Shown: in pieces, positions 1-10,937 of the stretch
Numbering within the stretch: the stretch's first letter is position 1
Layout: every line of letters begins with the position of its first letter
Assembly: GCF_003268395.1 (NCBI RefSeq)
Contig: NZ_LQXQ01000012.1
Coordinates: 1-64,000, forward strand
DNA from: Acinetobacter sp. CFCC 10889
GTDB lineage: Bacteria > Pseudomonadota > Gammaproteobacteria > Pseudomonadales > Moraxellaceae
Reading direction: 5' to 3'
Length of the DNA: 64,000 bases
Made by a program: the position numbers and the translations under genes
Notes under the pieces: generated by a model
What the model was told of the DNA's origin: nothing
What the model saw: the letters and a program-made list of their open reading frames with translations, nothing else
Databases searched by the model: none

Positions 1-570
1 ATACACCACCAAATTTTGATGTGGGCTTTAGGCGTTTTGGCTTTATTAATGATTGCTAAAGTGATTCGGCAAACGCCTGTTTATAGTGTGATTGGACTAT
101 TTTTTGTTGGTGGTGCATTTATATTTTCGATTTTGATGCTCATTGGGCAACGTTCCATTCCGATGCAAATCACAGCGCATTTCTTTGAAGCCATGGCTTA
201 TTTCTGCGCTGCTTATGGTTTAGTGCGTTATATGTTTGAAGACCGCTATCTCACCAAAGATGAACTGTTTGCAGCAGGGGCTGTTTTTACCTTGATCGCA
301 TGGGGCTTTGCGTTTTTATATAGTATTTGTCAGTTACTCGTGCCCAATAGTTTTCAAAATCCAAATCATGTAGGAGAGTACCAAACATGGTTGGATTTAC
401 TCTTCTTAAGTTTTAGTTTGCAGTCTGCTACAGGACTGTCTGATGTAATTCCACTCGCACCTGCTGCACGAATAGTGGCAATGTTACAAATGTTTGGTGG
501 CGTGATGTACTTAGCATTGATTGTTTCGCGTTTGATTGCTTTACATTACATCGCACATAAAAATGAATAA
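1..570 (+). CDS. Two-TM ion channel family membrane protein, 5' end outside window
   Basis: The reading frame is open from base 1, so the true start lies upstream; the first in-window candidates are TTG at 16 and ATG at 19. About 184 residues are visible, almost all hydrophobic, with four or five likely membrane segments. The C-terminal part has the layout of the Ion_trans_2 pore module: a segment, a short re-entrant pore region and a last helix containing LALIVSRLIAL, as in bacterial potassium channels. The selectivity filter, normally T-x-G-Y-G-D, reads ATGLSD here, so potassium selectivity is doubtful. It stands alone, 165 bp before the BCCT transporter. The fold assignment is by motif resemblance; function is unknown. 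Confidence 0.6.
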   Translation: MHHQILMWALGVLALLMIAKVIRQTPVYSVIGLFFVGGAFIFSILMLIGQRSIPMQITAHFFEAMAYFCAAYGLVRYMFEDRYLTKDELFAAGAVFTLIAWGFAFLYSICQLLVPNSFQNPNHVGEYQTWLDLLFLSFSLQSATGLSDVIPLAPAARIVAMLQMFGGVMYLALIVSRLIALHYIAHKNE

Positions 571-735
571 TTTCAATTGAATATTTTTTACAGTAAGTAA
601 ACTGTATCGATTTTTTGCCTGAATTATAATCAAATTTGGACTTTTCTTAAGCTGAGTCTGCTCTTTTTCACTTCTTGTGAATGCCTTTCTTGACCCATAG
701 GGTCTGCCCATTAATTAAAAAAATGTGAGGAAGAT

Positions 736-2703
736 ATGCCTTCCAAAAAGTCATCTTGGTTTGATAATGTCAATCCAAATGTGTTTTTCAGTACGGTTGG
801 AATTATCGTTATTTTTTTAGCATTCGTGATTTTGACACCGAATGCTTTTGATCTCATGACCAAACAAATGAATCAGTGGATTACCGATTCATTTAGTTGG
901 TTCTATGTACTTGCGGTTGCAATTTTTCTTTTGGTTCTTGTGTTTATTGCATTATCAGACATGGGGAAAATAAAACTTGGCCCTGATCATAGCCAACCCG
1001 AATATAGCAGTGGCTCTTGGTTCGCCATGCTATTTACCGCAGGGATGGGGATTGGATTGATGTTTTTTGGTGTGGCTGAACCCGTCATGCATTATGTCAG
1101 TCCACCTACAGGTGATGCACAAACGGTACAAGCCGCACAGCAAGCGATGCGAATCACCTTTTTCCATTGGGGATTACATGCTTGGGCAATCTATGCCTTA
1201 GTTGGTTTAACATTGGCTTATTTTGCATTCCGCTATAATTTGCCTTTAAAAGTTCGTTCAGGTTTATATCCGATTATTGGTAAAAAAATCTATGGACCAA
1301 TGGGTGATGCGGTCGATACCTTTGCAACACTTGGAACGGTTTTTGGTGTTGCAACGACATTGGGTTTTGGCGTCACACAGATTAACTCAGGTTTGAGTTA
1401 TTTATTTGGTTGGGAAAACCAGATCAGCACGCAAATCATGCTGATTATTTTTGTCAGTGCTTTGGCATCTTTATCTGTGGGTTTGGGCTTAGATAAAGGA
1501 ATTAAACGCTTATCTGAACTGAATTTAGTGCTTGCATTGTCTTTATTGGTCTTTGTATTTTTAGCCAGTTCAAGTATTTATATTTTACAAACCACCATTC
1601 AAAATGCTGGACAGTATATGTCCAATTTATTCTCCATGACCTTTAATCTCTATGCGTATCAACCGAATGGTTGGATTGGTGGTTGGACGATTATGTATTG
1701 GGCATGGTGGATTTCTTGGTCACCATTTGTAGGAATGTTTATTGCGCGGGTATCACGAGGACGGACTATTCGTGAGTTCATTGTGGGTGTATTGCTAATT
1801 CCAACAGGCTTTACCCTGATTTGGATGGGTTTCATGGGCAATGCCGCACTGTTCAGCATTTTAGAACAAGGACACACTAGTTTAATCACCGCAGTTCAAA
1901 ATGATTCATCAGTGGCGCTGTTTGAGTTTTTAAGTCATTTACCTTTTGCTGGTATTTCAAGCTTTATTGCAACGATTTTGGTGGTGCTATTCTTTGTGAC
2001 TTCTGCTGACTCCGGTGCGTTAGTGACGGATTATCTCACAGCGAAATCAGAAAACTCGCCAATTTGGCAGCGCCTCTTTTGGACGGCATTAATGGCAGTT
2101 TTGTCGATCATTCTTTTGCTTGTTGGTGGATTGGGCGCACTACAATCGGCAACCATGATGAGTGCTTTACCTTTTACATTTATTATGTTGCTTCTGTGTT
2201 GGGGATTACTCAAAGCATTGCGTTTAGATGTCACGAAAATGAATGCTTTGCAAGTTGCTCGAATTACCCCACGTGCAGTACAAAATCCTCGCAGTTGGCA
2301 ACAACGTTTAGGTTTGATCATGCACTATCCGCATACACGCGATGAAGTGGATGACTATATTCAACATCAAGTACGACAGGCTTTTGAAAGTATTCAACGT
2401 GAATTTAAGCGCCGTCATTTAGAGGTGAATATCCGTGAGGTCGATGATGGTTTAGCTTTGAGTGTCGATCACCAAAGTGAACTCAACTTTGTCTATAAAG
2501 TACAAACTCATCAAACTGAAGCAGCAAGTTTTATGTTAGATGAACAACATGATGAAATTGATGAGTTTTATCAGGCTGAAGTGTTTTTACGTGAAGGCGG
2601 GCAGGGCTATGATGTAATGGATTGGACGCAAGAAGATCTATTACAAGACATCATTGATCAATATGAACGTCATTTACATTTTTTAAATGTGATTCGTAAT
2701 TAA
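736..2703 (+). CDS. betT: BCCT family choline/betaine transporter (BetT-like)
   Basis: 655 residues with 12 predicted membrane helices, typical of betaine/choline/carnitine transporters that import quaternary amines in osmotic stress. Family signatures are visible: GMGIGLMFFGVAEP near residue 104 and the tryptophan-rich stretch WWISWSPFVGMFIARVSRGR near 325. After the last helix (about residue 495) there is a hydrophilic C-terminal tail of about 150 residues, the length seen in osmoregulated BetT proteins of the E. coli type rather than the short-tailed form. The start is supported by GAGGAAG six bases upstream of ATG. No betI/betA/betB genes are adjacent, so the transporter is transcribed alone and ends at a strong terminator. 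Substrate (choline versus betaine) cannot be told from sequence. Confidence 0.85.
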   Translation: MPSKKSSWFDNVNPNVFFSTVGIIVIFLAFVILTPNAFDLMTKQMNQWITDSFSWFYVLAVAIFLLVLVFIALSDMGKIKLGPDHSQPEYSSGSWFAMLFTAGMGIGLMFFGVAEPVMHYVSPPTGDAQTVQAAQQAMRITFFHWGLHAWAIYALVGLTLAYFAFRYNLPLKVRSGLYPIIGKKIYGPMGDAVDTFATLGTVFGVATTLGFGVTQINSGLSYLFGWENQISTQIMLIIFVSALASLSVGLGLDKGIKRLSELNLVLALSLLVFVFLASSSIYILQTTIQNAGQYMSNLFSMTFNLYAYQPNGWIGGWTIMYWAWWISWSPFVGMFIARVSRGRTIREFIVGVLLIPTGFTLIWMGFMGNAALFSILEQGHTSLITAVQNDSSVALFEFLSHLPFAGISSFIATILVVLFFVTSADSGALVTDYLTAKSENSPIWQRLFWTALMAVLSIILLLVGGLGALQSATMMSALPFTFIMLLLCWGLLKALRLDVTKMNALQVARITPRAVQNPRSWQQRLGLIMHYPHTRDEVDDYIQHQVRQAFESIQREFKRRHLEVNIREVDDGLALSVDHQSELNFVYKVQTHQTEAASFMLDEQHDEIDEFYQAEVFLREGGQGYDVMDWTQEDLLQDIIDQYERHLHFLNVIRN

Positions 2704-2719
2704 ATCTAATTCCTTATAC

Positions 2720-2752
2720 AAAAAAGGACTCTAAATTAGAGTCCTTTTTTTG
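2720..2752. terminator. Bidirectional intrinsic terminator between betT and the porin
   Basis: An 8-bp stem (GGACTCTA/TAGAGTCC) with a 3-nt loop is flanked by A6 on one side and T7 on the other, so it can stop the convergent transcripts from both sides. Confidence 0.85.
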
Positions 2753-2775
2753 ATTCAATTTCTAAAGATTAGATC

Positions 2776-3672
2776 TTAGAAACGGAATTTAGCATTTACG
2801 CCAACAGTTTGAGTGTCGCCAACATATGCAACTGCTTGACCTTTTACAGCTTCATAGTTTGCATTTACATAGCTTGCGCCCACTGCAATAGCAGGAGTGA
2901 TGAAGTAATTTACATTTGCACCTACAGCTGAGTCAGGTGTACCTTCGTAGCTTGATTCAGCATAAGACACGCCTACGCTTAATTTAGGATTTAAATACAA
3001 ATCAGTTTTCAATTGGTAAGCAGTGTCATCACCATAAATGATGCCTGTTTCAAAACCAACAGCCATGTTTGTACCATCAATGTTACCTACATATTTAGTA
3101 CGTGCAGTGATCGCATCTTGGTCATTACCAATTGTTTTAGCTTCAGCAGATGCTTTCGCAATACCTGTGCCCATCACATTGAAAGCATCAAATGCAGCTT
3201 GGTCAGCAACACTTGTATAACCTACAGCAACTAAGAAGTTTTGAGTTGGAAGAGCACCCACTTCTAATGCATAACGATCGCCATTATTGTCTTTACGATT
3301 TTGGTTTTTACTGTCAAGAATCGTATGGCTATAAGATGCACTTGCATAAGCAGGAACGAATTTAGTTGGAACATAAGCTTCAGCTTTAGCACCAAAGTTA
3401 TGAGCGATGATGTCAACACCATTTGAACCAACTTCGCCATAGTTATATGCAAGCGAAACGTTAGAAGCTTGGTTTAAAAATGCAGCTTCAGCCAAAGGAC
3501 CTTTAGAAGCATCAACATCTTTCAGGTAATACGTACCTTGAATACCACCTGTAAAATCTTTGTCATTTACAGTTGTGTCGATGTATTCAGATTGACCTTG
3601 AACTTCAAATTGATACGCTTGAGCACCGGTCATGGCTAATAATAAAGCAGTGGCTAAACCGAGTTTTTTCAT
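2776..3672 (-). CDS. omp33-36: Omp33-36 family putative outer-membrane porin
   Basis: 298 residues from the ATG at 3672, chosen because it is preceded by GGAAA and begins a clear signal peptide (MKKLGLATALLLAMTGAQA, cleavage before YQFEV). A longer frame upstream lacks these. The mature protein alternates polar and aromatic residues as in beta-strands and ends in the C-terminal phenylalanine (FRF) recognised by the BAM machinery. The sequence resembles the Acinetobacter Omp33-36 (Omp34) channel, linked in A. baumannii to passage of water/solutes, carbapenem susceptibility and host cell toxicity. Transcribed alone, convergent with betT. Confidence 0.88.
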   Translation of the reverse strand: MKKLGLATALLLAMTGAQAYQFEVQGQSEYIDTTVNDKDFTGGIQGTYYLKDVDASKGPLAEAAFLNQASNVSLAYNYGEVGSNGVDIIAHNFGAKAEAYVPTKFVPAYASASYSHTILDSKNQNRKDNNGDRYALEVGALPTQNFLVAVGYTSVADQAAFDAFNVMGTGIAKASAEAKTIGNDQDAITARTKYVGNIDGTNMAVGFETGIIYGDDTAYQLKTDLYLNPKLSVGVSYAESSYEGTPDSAVGANVNYFITPAIAVGASYVNANYEAVKGQAVAYVGDTQTVGVNAKFRF

Positions 3673-4226
3673 AATCATTTCCAGTCTTTTGAAATGGGTT
3701 AAACAACCTGCATTGTATTGTAACAATATATTAAGTCAATGATGTATAAAGACATTATATTTTGAGTTAATACTCTAAATGTGGTAGTGGGTGAAAAATA
3801 GACAGATGATCTGTGTGAAGTCAACCTTAAAAAAACATCAATCAGAACAATGAAATAAATCGTGAAAAATCACGAAAAAATGAGAAAAATAGAAAATAAT
3901 TTAATTGGTTTTGTGGATGAATTTTTATTAATTAATTGTAAAAAATGATTATTAAGTTTTATTTCAGTTGATTCTTAATATGAGGATGAATACATTTATG
4001 GTTGAATTGAATGATGATAATTGACATAAAAATGACATATCTGATTAAAAATAAATCAAACAAAAATATTTATGTGACTTAGTTTACATTTTGTTTTTAT
4101 AGTGTGATTTGATTAAAATCATACTAAACTCATCGGCTTTACTTTATTGACTATTTTTTACATAATTATTATATCAAATTTATATGATAGATTTGATTAC
4201 TTTCTCCATAGTTTTATTTTTTAATG

Positions 4227-4256
4227 CCCAATTTTCCCCAAGATTGGGTTTTTTTT
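4227..4256 (+). terminator. Orphan intrinsic terminator-like hairpin
   Basis: CCCAAT and ATTGGG arms separated by a 10-nt loop and followed by T8. No open reading frame precedes it on the plus strand, so it may end a small RNA. Confidence 0.6.
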
Positions 4257-4434
4257 GCTTAAAATTTAATAATATTAATATTTAAAAAATATGAATGATT
4301 CCGAATTTTTCATGATGTGATTGGCTAAAAGTACACTGTGATTTAAATCGCATATACGAGAGCCTTGTTTTAATCTAGATATGCACTATATTGGTGCTAT
4401 GTATTATGATGTTGGCATGATTTTTGCCAAAAAA

Positions 4435-4465
4435 ACCCCAATTTCTTATCGAAACTGGGGTTTTT
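4435..4465. terminator. Second orphan bidirectional terminator-like hairpin
   Basis: A 10-bp stem with one mismatch (CCCCAATTTC/GAAACTGGGG) around a TTAT loop, flanked by A-rich and T5 tracts. It lies about 180 bp after the previous hairpin and 190 bp before the OXA gene, again without a protein gene to terminate. Confidence 0.6.
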
Positions 4466-4635
4466 CGCCAAAATCTTCGGAAAATCTAGAAATTCTGCTG
4501 AGGAATATTCCTAAATCGCCCTAATGAGGTGCATTATGCACTTAATTGTTGCACTTGTAAATATTTTCTTACATCCTTGAGAAAAAAACTTATATTGAAA
4601 GAAAATACATCCTTTATTATGCATTCCTGACTTAA

Positions 4636-5499
<864 letters not shown>

Positions 5500-5510
5500 A
5501 GGCAAAAAAA

Positions 5511-5537
5511 GCCCAGTCGATATAGAGGTGACTGGGC
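5511..5537 (-). terminator. Hairpin with T-tract on the minus strand, after blaOXA
   Basis: GCCCAGTC/GACTGGGC arms, 11-nt loop. The adjoining A7 gives a U-tract only for minus-strand transcripts; on the plus strand it still may protect the blaOXA 3' end. The rest of the 360-bp gap to 5861 is AT-rich, with a second short hairpin at 5823-5842 and no coding signal. Confidence 0.6.
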
Positions 5538-5861
5538 AGAAAAAGGTATTACAAGAAATTTACAGCGATATTTGAAAATATGTTCATCTATCTTGTGTTG
5601 ATTAATATATTAAATTTATGTGCATCTGTAAAATAGTTTATTTGGATAAAATAAATTAATAAAAGCGATCATTGTTTAGTATGGGTTTATAATCTGAAGC
5701 TAGGTGATTTCATTATAGTGGCTATTTTTATGCTTTGGTAATTCCGCTCGTCATCATATTGATATGTTTGATTTTAATTAGAAAAGTTATTAGTAAAGTA
5801 GTGGTGAACCATTGAGAAATTTAAGATCTCGTAAGAGGTCTTGATTATTTTTGAGATATCA

Positions 5862-6701
5862 CTATTTCGTTTTTTCAATTAAATAATTGATGAAGTTAGT
5901 ACATGCGACGAGCATGAATTTAGCGTCGATATAACTTAGATTGGATTCTTCAAGCATTGCATGGCGAATTCCATCTCCATCAGAAGTGTAACCATAAAGT
6001 TGGCTTAAACTTCCTTTCAATGCGGGATGTAAACCGAATTTATCCTCAACGATTTTTAATGCTTTTCCTAAAGTCGCTTTTTCATCATTGGTCACAATTT
6101 TACAAATAGATTCAACTGCACTGATTGCTTCTTTAATTGAGTTTCGATAGTCAGGATTTTGACGATCTGACATCAATTTTAAAGCTTGGTTGAGATGTTG
6201 TTGAACACCTGAATAAGGATTTGTATTGGCTAAAGCTTCTTCAATAGATTGGATTTCTTGTTCTGAGGTGATTCGTATAATTTGATTATTTATGAGTCTG
6301 AATTTTGCAGAGTTTTTTTCAAAAATATCATTAATGCTGAATGTAAACAGATTCTTAGTTGTTCGAATGTTGGGGAAGTTTTTTACTAATATTTCTATCA
6401 TTTCATAAACTTCATACCATTTACATGACATAAAATATTTTTTAATTTTTTTGATAGCTAAGTTTATGTTTTCAGGTATTTTATCAATTGGTTTATGAAT
6501 CAAATTTGTATAGGTATCAATAAAAAAGTCTTTGAGTGCTGTATCGGTTGTTGAAACCTCTGAAAGTGGAAACTGTCGATATAAAGAGAAAATCAGACCA
6601 TAGAGTGTGCTCCATAGTTCATTCCTATAAGATGCACTAATATCTTTTTCATTTTTTAATTGTAAAGGCTGCTTATACCCATATCTTTCTGAAAAGCGCA
6701 T
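5862..6701 (-). CDS. AbiJ_N4/HEPN-type abortive infection-like protein
   Basis: 279 residues from ATG 6701, chosen because GAGGA lies just upstream and the family start is M-R/K-FSERYGYK. The N-terminal block (FSERYGYKQPLQ..., residues 2-30, then SYRNELWSTLYG) matches what I remember of the AbiJ N-terminal domain 4, a HEPN-related module common in antiphage abortive infection proteins. The C-terminal 100 residues form a helical domain with AVESICK, TLGKALK and GIRHAM, like the Abi C-terminal HEPN family with an R-H pair (residues near 249-250) that may be the RNase site. It stands alone between blaOXA and uvrA, outside the tRNA island. Target and trigger are unknown. Confidence 0.65.
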   Translation of the reverse strand: MRFSERYGYKQPLQLKNEKDISASYRNELWSTLYGLIFSLYRQFPLSEVSTTDTALKDFFIDTYTNLIHKPIDKIPENINLAIKKIKKYFMSCKWYEVYEMIEILVKNFPNIRTTKNLFTFSINDIFEKNSAKFRLINNQIIRITSEQEIQSIEEALANTNPYSGVQQHLNQALKLMSDRQNPDYRNSIKEAISAVESICKIVTNDEKATLGKALKIVEDKFGLHPALKGSLSQLYGYTSDGDGIRHAMLEESNLSYIDAKFMLVACTNFINYLIEKTK

Positions 6702-6740
6702 TATTTTCCTCAATTAACTTATTTTCACTTTTTCTATAAC

Positions 6741-6828
6741 CTCACCCTAACCCTCTCCTAAAAGGAGAGGGAATCTCTTCATCTTTTGTAAAGATGAGGA
6801 GCTGAGCTTCATAAGAGGGAGATAATTC
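6741..6828. repeat. Palindromic intergenic repeat next to the uvrA stop
   Basis: Two consecutive hairpins: CCCTCTCCT/AGGAGAGGG at 6751-6771 and a 12-bp arm pair with one mismatch at 6775-6801 (CTCTTCATCTTT/AAAGATGAGGAG). The stretch CTCACCCTAACCCTCTCC resembles short dispersed repeats seen between genes in many proteobacteria. It probably also serves as the 3' end of the uvrA transcript. Confidence 0.5.
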
Positions 6829-9660
6829 TTATTTCAACATCGGCTTTAAAAACTTCGCTGTATGTGAAACTTTAGATTTTGCCACTTGTTCAGGTGTACC
6901 CTCAGCAATAATCTGACCACCACCTGCGCCACCTTCAGGACCCAGATCAATCACCCAGTCAGCAGTTTTAATCACATCCAGATTATGCTCAATCACCACA
7001 ATGGTATTACCCTTATTGCGCAGCTCATGAAGAATATCCAAAAGTTTCGCAATATCATGAAAATGCAGACCTGTGGTTGGTTCATCAAGCACATACAAAG
7101 TCTTGCCTGTATCACGCTTTGCCAGTTCACGAGCCAATTTCACACGTTGCGCTTCACCACCCGAAAGCGTGGTTGCAGACTGACCCAAACGGATATAACC
7201 CAAACCGACCTGATTTAACGTTTCCAGACGACGGTGAATCACAGGAATCGCATCAAAGAAATGCATCGCATCTTCAACGGTCATGCCTAAAACATCTGAA
7301 ATATTTTTACCTTTATAACCGACTTCCAAAGTTTCACGGTTATAACGATCACCGTGACAAGCATCGCACGGCACATACATATCAGGTAAGAAATGCATTG
7401 CCACTTTGATCATGCCGTCACCCTCACAGGCTTCACAGCGACCACCTTTCACGTTAAACGAGAAACGACCTGCAGCATAACCACGTGCTTTGGCTTCAGG
7501 CGTCTGTGCAAATAACTCACGAATTGGTGTAAATAAACCAGTATACGTAGCAGGGTTAGAACGTGGGGTACGACCAATCGGGCTTTGGTCAATATCCACA
7601 ACTTTATCGAGGAATTGCAAGCCATCAATCGAATCAAACTTTTCAGCGGTTAGAGTGGTTGCACCATTCAACTGCGTTGCGGCAAGCGGCAACAAAGTAC
7701 GGTTAATCAAAGTGGATTTACCTGAACCTGAAACACCCGTCACACAGGTCATAATGCCAAGTGGAATGGTTAAATCGACATTTTGCAGGTTATGACCACA
7801 TGCACCCATGAGCTTGATTTTTTCATCAGGCTTAGGCGGTTGCGTGCGCTGTTTTGGTACTTCGATTTTCAATTTGCCTGATAAATATTGACCTGTTAAA
7901 GACTCTTTATTTGCCAGAATTTCATCATAAGTCCCTTCGGCAATCACATGACCGCCATGTACGCCTGCACCAGGACCAATATCAATAATATGGTCAGCAG
8001 CACGAATCGCATCTTCATCATGCTCAACGACTAAAACCGTATTGCCGAGGTCACGTAAACGAACCAAAGTTTCTAACAGACGATCATTATCACGCTGATG
8101 CAGACCAATGGATGGTTCATCAAGGACGTACATCACGCCCATTAAACCCGCACCGATCTGTGATGCTAAACGAATACGCTGTGCTTCACCGCCTGAAAGG
8201 GTTTCCGCAGAACGCGACAGACTTAAATAGTTCAGACCGACAGACACAAGGAAGTGCAGACGCTCACGGATTTCTTTAAAAATCTTATCGGCAATTTCGC
8301 CTTTGGCACCCTCAAGATTTAAATCCTGATAATAATGTTCTGCATCGCCAATCGACATTTTGGTGATTTGGGCAATGGTTTTGTCTTTGACACGAACATG
8401 ACGTGAAATTTCATTTAGACGTGAACCACCGCAGGCATCGCAGGCAGCATTGGATAAATACTGCGCCAAATCATCACGAACATAGTTGCTTTCTGTTTCA
8501 CGATAGCGACGTTCCAGATGTGGCAAAATTCCTTCAAAAGGCTGTACACGACTGTGTTTACGACCACGTTCATCAATGTAGCTTAAGTCGACTTTTTCTT
8601 TGCCTGTACCGTATAGAAATTTCTTTTTGGTGTCGGCATCCAGTTCATTCCACGGTGTATCCAAAGAAAAACCGAAATGGTCAGCAACTTTCTGAATCAT
8701 TGAATAATAATATGGACGTTGACGATCCCAACCACGAATTGCCCCTTGGCTAATCGAAACATCAGGACTTGGAATGAGTTTTTCAGCACTGAAATGGCTA
8801 CGTGTTCCTAAACCATCACAGGTTGGACATGCACCGAATGGATTGTTGAATGAGAATAGGCGGGGTTCGAGTTCAGCAACGGCACGGTCACACTCAGGGC
8901 AGGAATGTTTTGCTGAAAAGACACGCTCAGGCTGTTCGCCATTCATCCACGATAAAATCGCAATATCACCACCTAAACGTAATGCTGTTTCAAAACTTTC
9001 CGCAATACGGTTACCAAGATCATCACGGACTTTAAAACGATCCACCACCACTTCGATGGTGTGTTTTTTCTTTTTATCCAACTCAGGCGGTGTATCAATA
9101 TCAATCACTTCACCATCGACACGGGCACGAACGAAACCTTGACTCTGTAATTGGTCAAATAAATTGCTGTATTCACCTTTACGCTCACGCACAACAGGCG
9201 CAAGTAACATCAGGGCTGTGCCTTCTTCCAGACCTTTGACTGCATCGACCATTTCCGAAACCGTTTGTGCGACCATCGGTAAATCATGTTCAGGACAGTA
9301 CGGTGTTCCAACACGTGCATAGAGCAGACGTAAATAATCATAAATTTCAGTAATGGTTCCCACCGTTGAACGTGGGTTATGACTTGTTGATTTTTGCTCA
9401 ATCGCAATCGCAGGGCTTAAACCTTCTATTGAATCGACTTCAGGTTTTTCCATTTGTGAAAGGAATTGACGTGCATAAGCGGAAAGCGATTCGACATAAC
9501 GACGCTGACCTTCGGCATATAAAGTGTCAAATGCCAGAGATGACTTTCCAGAGCCTGAAAGTCCCGTGATCACCACAAACTTGTCGCGTGGAATATCGAG
9601 AGACACATTTTTCAAATTATGGGTACGTGCGCCTCGAATACGGATATGACTTTGGCTCAT
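6829..9660 (-). CDS. uvrA: UvrABC nucleotide excision repair ATPase subunit A
   Basis: 943 residues, the normal UvrA length. UvrA dimers scan DNA for bulky lesions and load UvrB. Two ABC ATPase modules are present: the first Walker A GLSGSGKS at 33-40 with its signature [14 protein letters not shown] near 487, and the second [10 protein letters not shown] near 640 with [12 protein letters not shown] near 830. Zinc-binding cysteine pairs are seen as CPECDR...CPTC near 255-282 and CEACEGDG...CDACHG near 738-765. The gene is single, divergent from a DUF1304 gene. No recognisable LexA box is visible in the 263-bp divergent region, consistent with the lack of a classical LexA in Acinetobacter. Confidence 0.98.
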   Translation of the reverse strand: MSQSHIRIRGARTHNLKNVSLDIPRDKFVVITGLSGSGKSSLAFDTLYAEGQRRYVESLSAYARQFLSQMEKPEVDSIEGLSPAIAIEQKSTSHNPRSTVGTITEIYDYLRLLYARVGTPYCPEHDLPMVAQTVSEMVDAVKGLEEGTALMLLAPVVRERKGEYSNLFDQLQSQGFVRARVDGEVIDIDTPPELDKKKKHTIEVVVDRFKVRDDLGNRIAESFETALRLGGDIAILSWMNGEQPERVFSAKHSCPECDRAVAELEPRLFSFNNPFGACPTCDGLGTRSHFSAEKLIPSPDVSISQGAIRGWDRQRPYYYSMIQKVADHFGFSLDTPWNELDADTKKKFLYGTGKEKVDLSYIDERGRKHSRVQPFEGILPHLERRYRETESNYVRDDLAQYLSNAACDACGGSRLNEISRHVRVKDKTIAQITKMSIGDAEHYYQDLNLEGAKGEIADKIFKEIRERLHFLVSVGLNYLSLSRSAETLSGGEAQRIRLASQIGAGLMGVMYVLDEPSIGLHQRDNDRLLETLVRLRDLGNTVLVVEHDEDAIRAADHIIDIGPGAGVHGGHVIAEGTYDEILANKESLTGQYLSGKLKIEVPKQRTQPPKPDEKIKLMGACGHNLQNVDLTIPLGIMTCVTGVSGSGKSTLINRTLLPLAATQLNGATTLTAEKFDSIDGLQFLDKVVDIDQSPIGRTPRSNPATYTGLFTPIRELFAQTPEAKARGYAAGRFSFNVKGGRCEACEGDGMIKVAMHFLPDMYVPCDACHGDRYNRETLEVGYKGKNISDVLGMTVEDAMHFFDAIPVIHRRLETLNQVGLGYIRLGQSATTLSGGEAQRVKLARELAKRDTGKTLYVLDEPTTGLHFHDIAKLLDILHELRNKGNTIVVIEHNLDVIKTADWVIDLGPEGGAGGGQIIAEGTPEQVAKSKVSHTAKFLKPMLK

Positions 9661-9923
9661 AAAATATCTCGAAATTGTGCAAATGGAAGGGTATATATGA
9701 TAACGATTTAATTTTGTTCAAGCTGTATTAAATCATTTTCTAGCGTCAATTTATGTCAGTAGAGTGATACTTTTCAATAGATCAAGGTAAAGGACTTTGT
9801 CTGACTTCACAAGTCAATCATTTTTGATAGAATATCGATATTTTTCACATTTTTGCCATTAAAATAAAGCATTCAAAGTATACTTTTTTGCGGATTCAGC
9901 AGGATAAAAACAAAGGACTGAGT

Positions 9924-10283
9924 ATGATTATTGGTAAAATTTTAATTGCTGTCATTGCCTTGCTGCACATTTATTTTCTGATCTTGGAAATGTTTTTGTG
10001 GGACAAGCCAATGGGAATGAAAGCCTTTGGCAATAACTTGGAGAAGGCGAAACTGACCAAAGTGTTGGCGCAGAATCAAGGTTTATATAATGGCTTTTTA
10101 GCCGCAGGTTTGATTTGGTCCGTATGTGCGGCTGCACCATTTGCTCTGCAACTTGCCAATTTTTTCCTCGGCTGTGTATTGGTTGCAGGACTTTATGGTG
10201 CAATGACTGCAAGTAAAAAGATCTTATATATTCAGGCATTGCCCGCTTTGATTGCATTGTTGGTGGTCAATTTTGTTGCTTAA
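9924..10283 (+). CDS. DUF1304 family small membrane protein
   Basis: 119 residues starting at ATG 9924 (AAGGA eight bases upstream); the longer frame upstream has no ribosome site. Four hydrophobic helices, with the family-like features KILIAVIALLHIYFLILEMFLW at the N-terminus (shown here as one helix) and NQGLYNGFLAAGL in the centre. DUF1304 proteins are inner-membrane proteins with no established function. Convergent with the Fur-box gene; a hairpin lies between them. Confidence 0.8.
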   Translation: MIIGKILIAVIALLHIYFLILEMFLWDKPMGMKAFGNNLEKAKLTKVLAQNQGLYNGFLAAGLIWSVCAAAPFALQLANFFLGCVLVAGLYGAMTASKKILYIQALPALIALLVVNFVA

Positions 10284-10316
10284 TTGCTTTATTAAGTTTG
10301 GTCGCCCACACTCTCA

Positions 10317-10340
10317 CAAGAGGAGATATAGCTCCTCTTG
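10317..10340. terminator. Hairpin between convergent genes
   Basis: Perfect 9-bp stem CAAGAGGAG/CTCCTCTTG with a 6-nt loop, but no T-tract on either side; a weak terminator or RNA 3'-end stabiliser. Confidence 0.5.
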
Positions 10341-10367
10341 GCATTGTAGGTTATAGAAATTGTAGTC

Positions 10368-10742
10368 CTAACACGCCAGCGCAAAAGGTCGTTCAAAAAT
10401 AGAATCCAATGCTTCAAATGCAAATGGACGTGCAATATCATGATGTTGTCTGGCATAGAAATTGACTTCTTTTTCAAGCAATTGTAAGAAATCATTGTAT
10501 TGTTCTTCAAAGTCATGCAAATCCAATAAATCCCAACCTCTGGACAGATGACAGTTATACTTTTCAATAAATTCCAGCATCATTTTTTGAATGTGTGAAT
10601 TGGTATAATAAATTAAATAAGTGGCAGCAGCGCCGCAGTGTGTGCATCCTTTTTCCAGATAAATTTCCTCACTGTTGAGCCAACAGCATTGCAAAGTGAA
10701 AAATGTACGAATCGCCTCTGTCGCTAAAGTCGGATTTTGCAT
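10368..10742 (-). CDS. Hypothetical protein behind a Fur box, cysteine-containing
   Basis: 124 residues from ATG 10742 (GAGG five bases upstream). I do not recognise the family. It is a soluble, acidic, mostly helical protein with no signal peptide or membrane segment. An N-terminal cluster of cysteines (CC near 19-20, and CTHC near 33-36) could bind metal. The Fur box at 10777-10798 is 35 bp upstream of the start, so the gene is probably repressed by Fe(II)-Fur and induced when iron is scarce. No siderophore or transport gene is adjacent. It is most likely a real gene because of its ribosome site, operator and codon use. Confidence 0.7.
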   Translation of the reverse strand: MQNPTLATEAIRTFFTLQCCWLNSEEIYLEKGCTHCGAAATYLIYYTNSHIQKMMLEFIEKYNCHLSRGWDLLDLHDFEEQYNDFLQLLEKEVNFYARQHHDIARPFAFEALDSIFERPFALAC

Positions 10743-10776
10743 AGAAACCTCACAATTGATCAAAGTGATAAATATT

Positions 10777-10798
10777 GATAATGATAATTATTATCATT
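10777..10798. promoter_or_regulatory. Fur box
   Basis: GATAATGATAATTATTATC (10777-10795) matches the classical 19-bp Fur consensus at 18 of 19 positions. It overlaps a perfect palindrome AATGATAAT-T-ATTATCATT at 10780-10798. It lies between the unknown minus-strand gene and glpM-like gene; proximity favours control of the former. Confidence 0.85.
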
Positions 10799-10937
10799 AA
10801 TTATGTTTGAATTGAAATAAATTGTCTAGTCTCAATGTTTATTTGATGTTGCTTTACATGCAGTCATATTTCCATTTACGAAAAAGAATGCGTTAAAATT
10901 TTTACTTGAATCATTTTATTTTTTGGATTGAATCCAC

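Noticed and set aside
8403..9142. Plus-strand frames inside uvrA
   Set aside because: Shadow frames of uvrA with no independent support.
9661..9923. LexA box upstream of uvrA
   Set aside because: No CTG-N10-CAG-type palindrome, in keeping with the absence of classical LexA in the genus.
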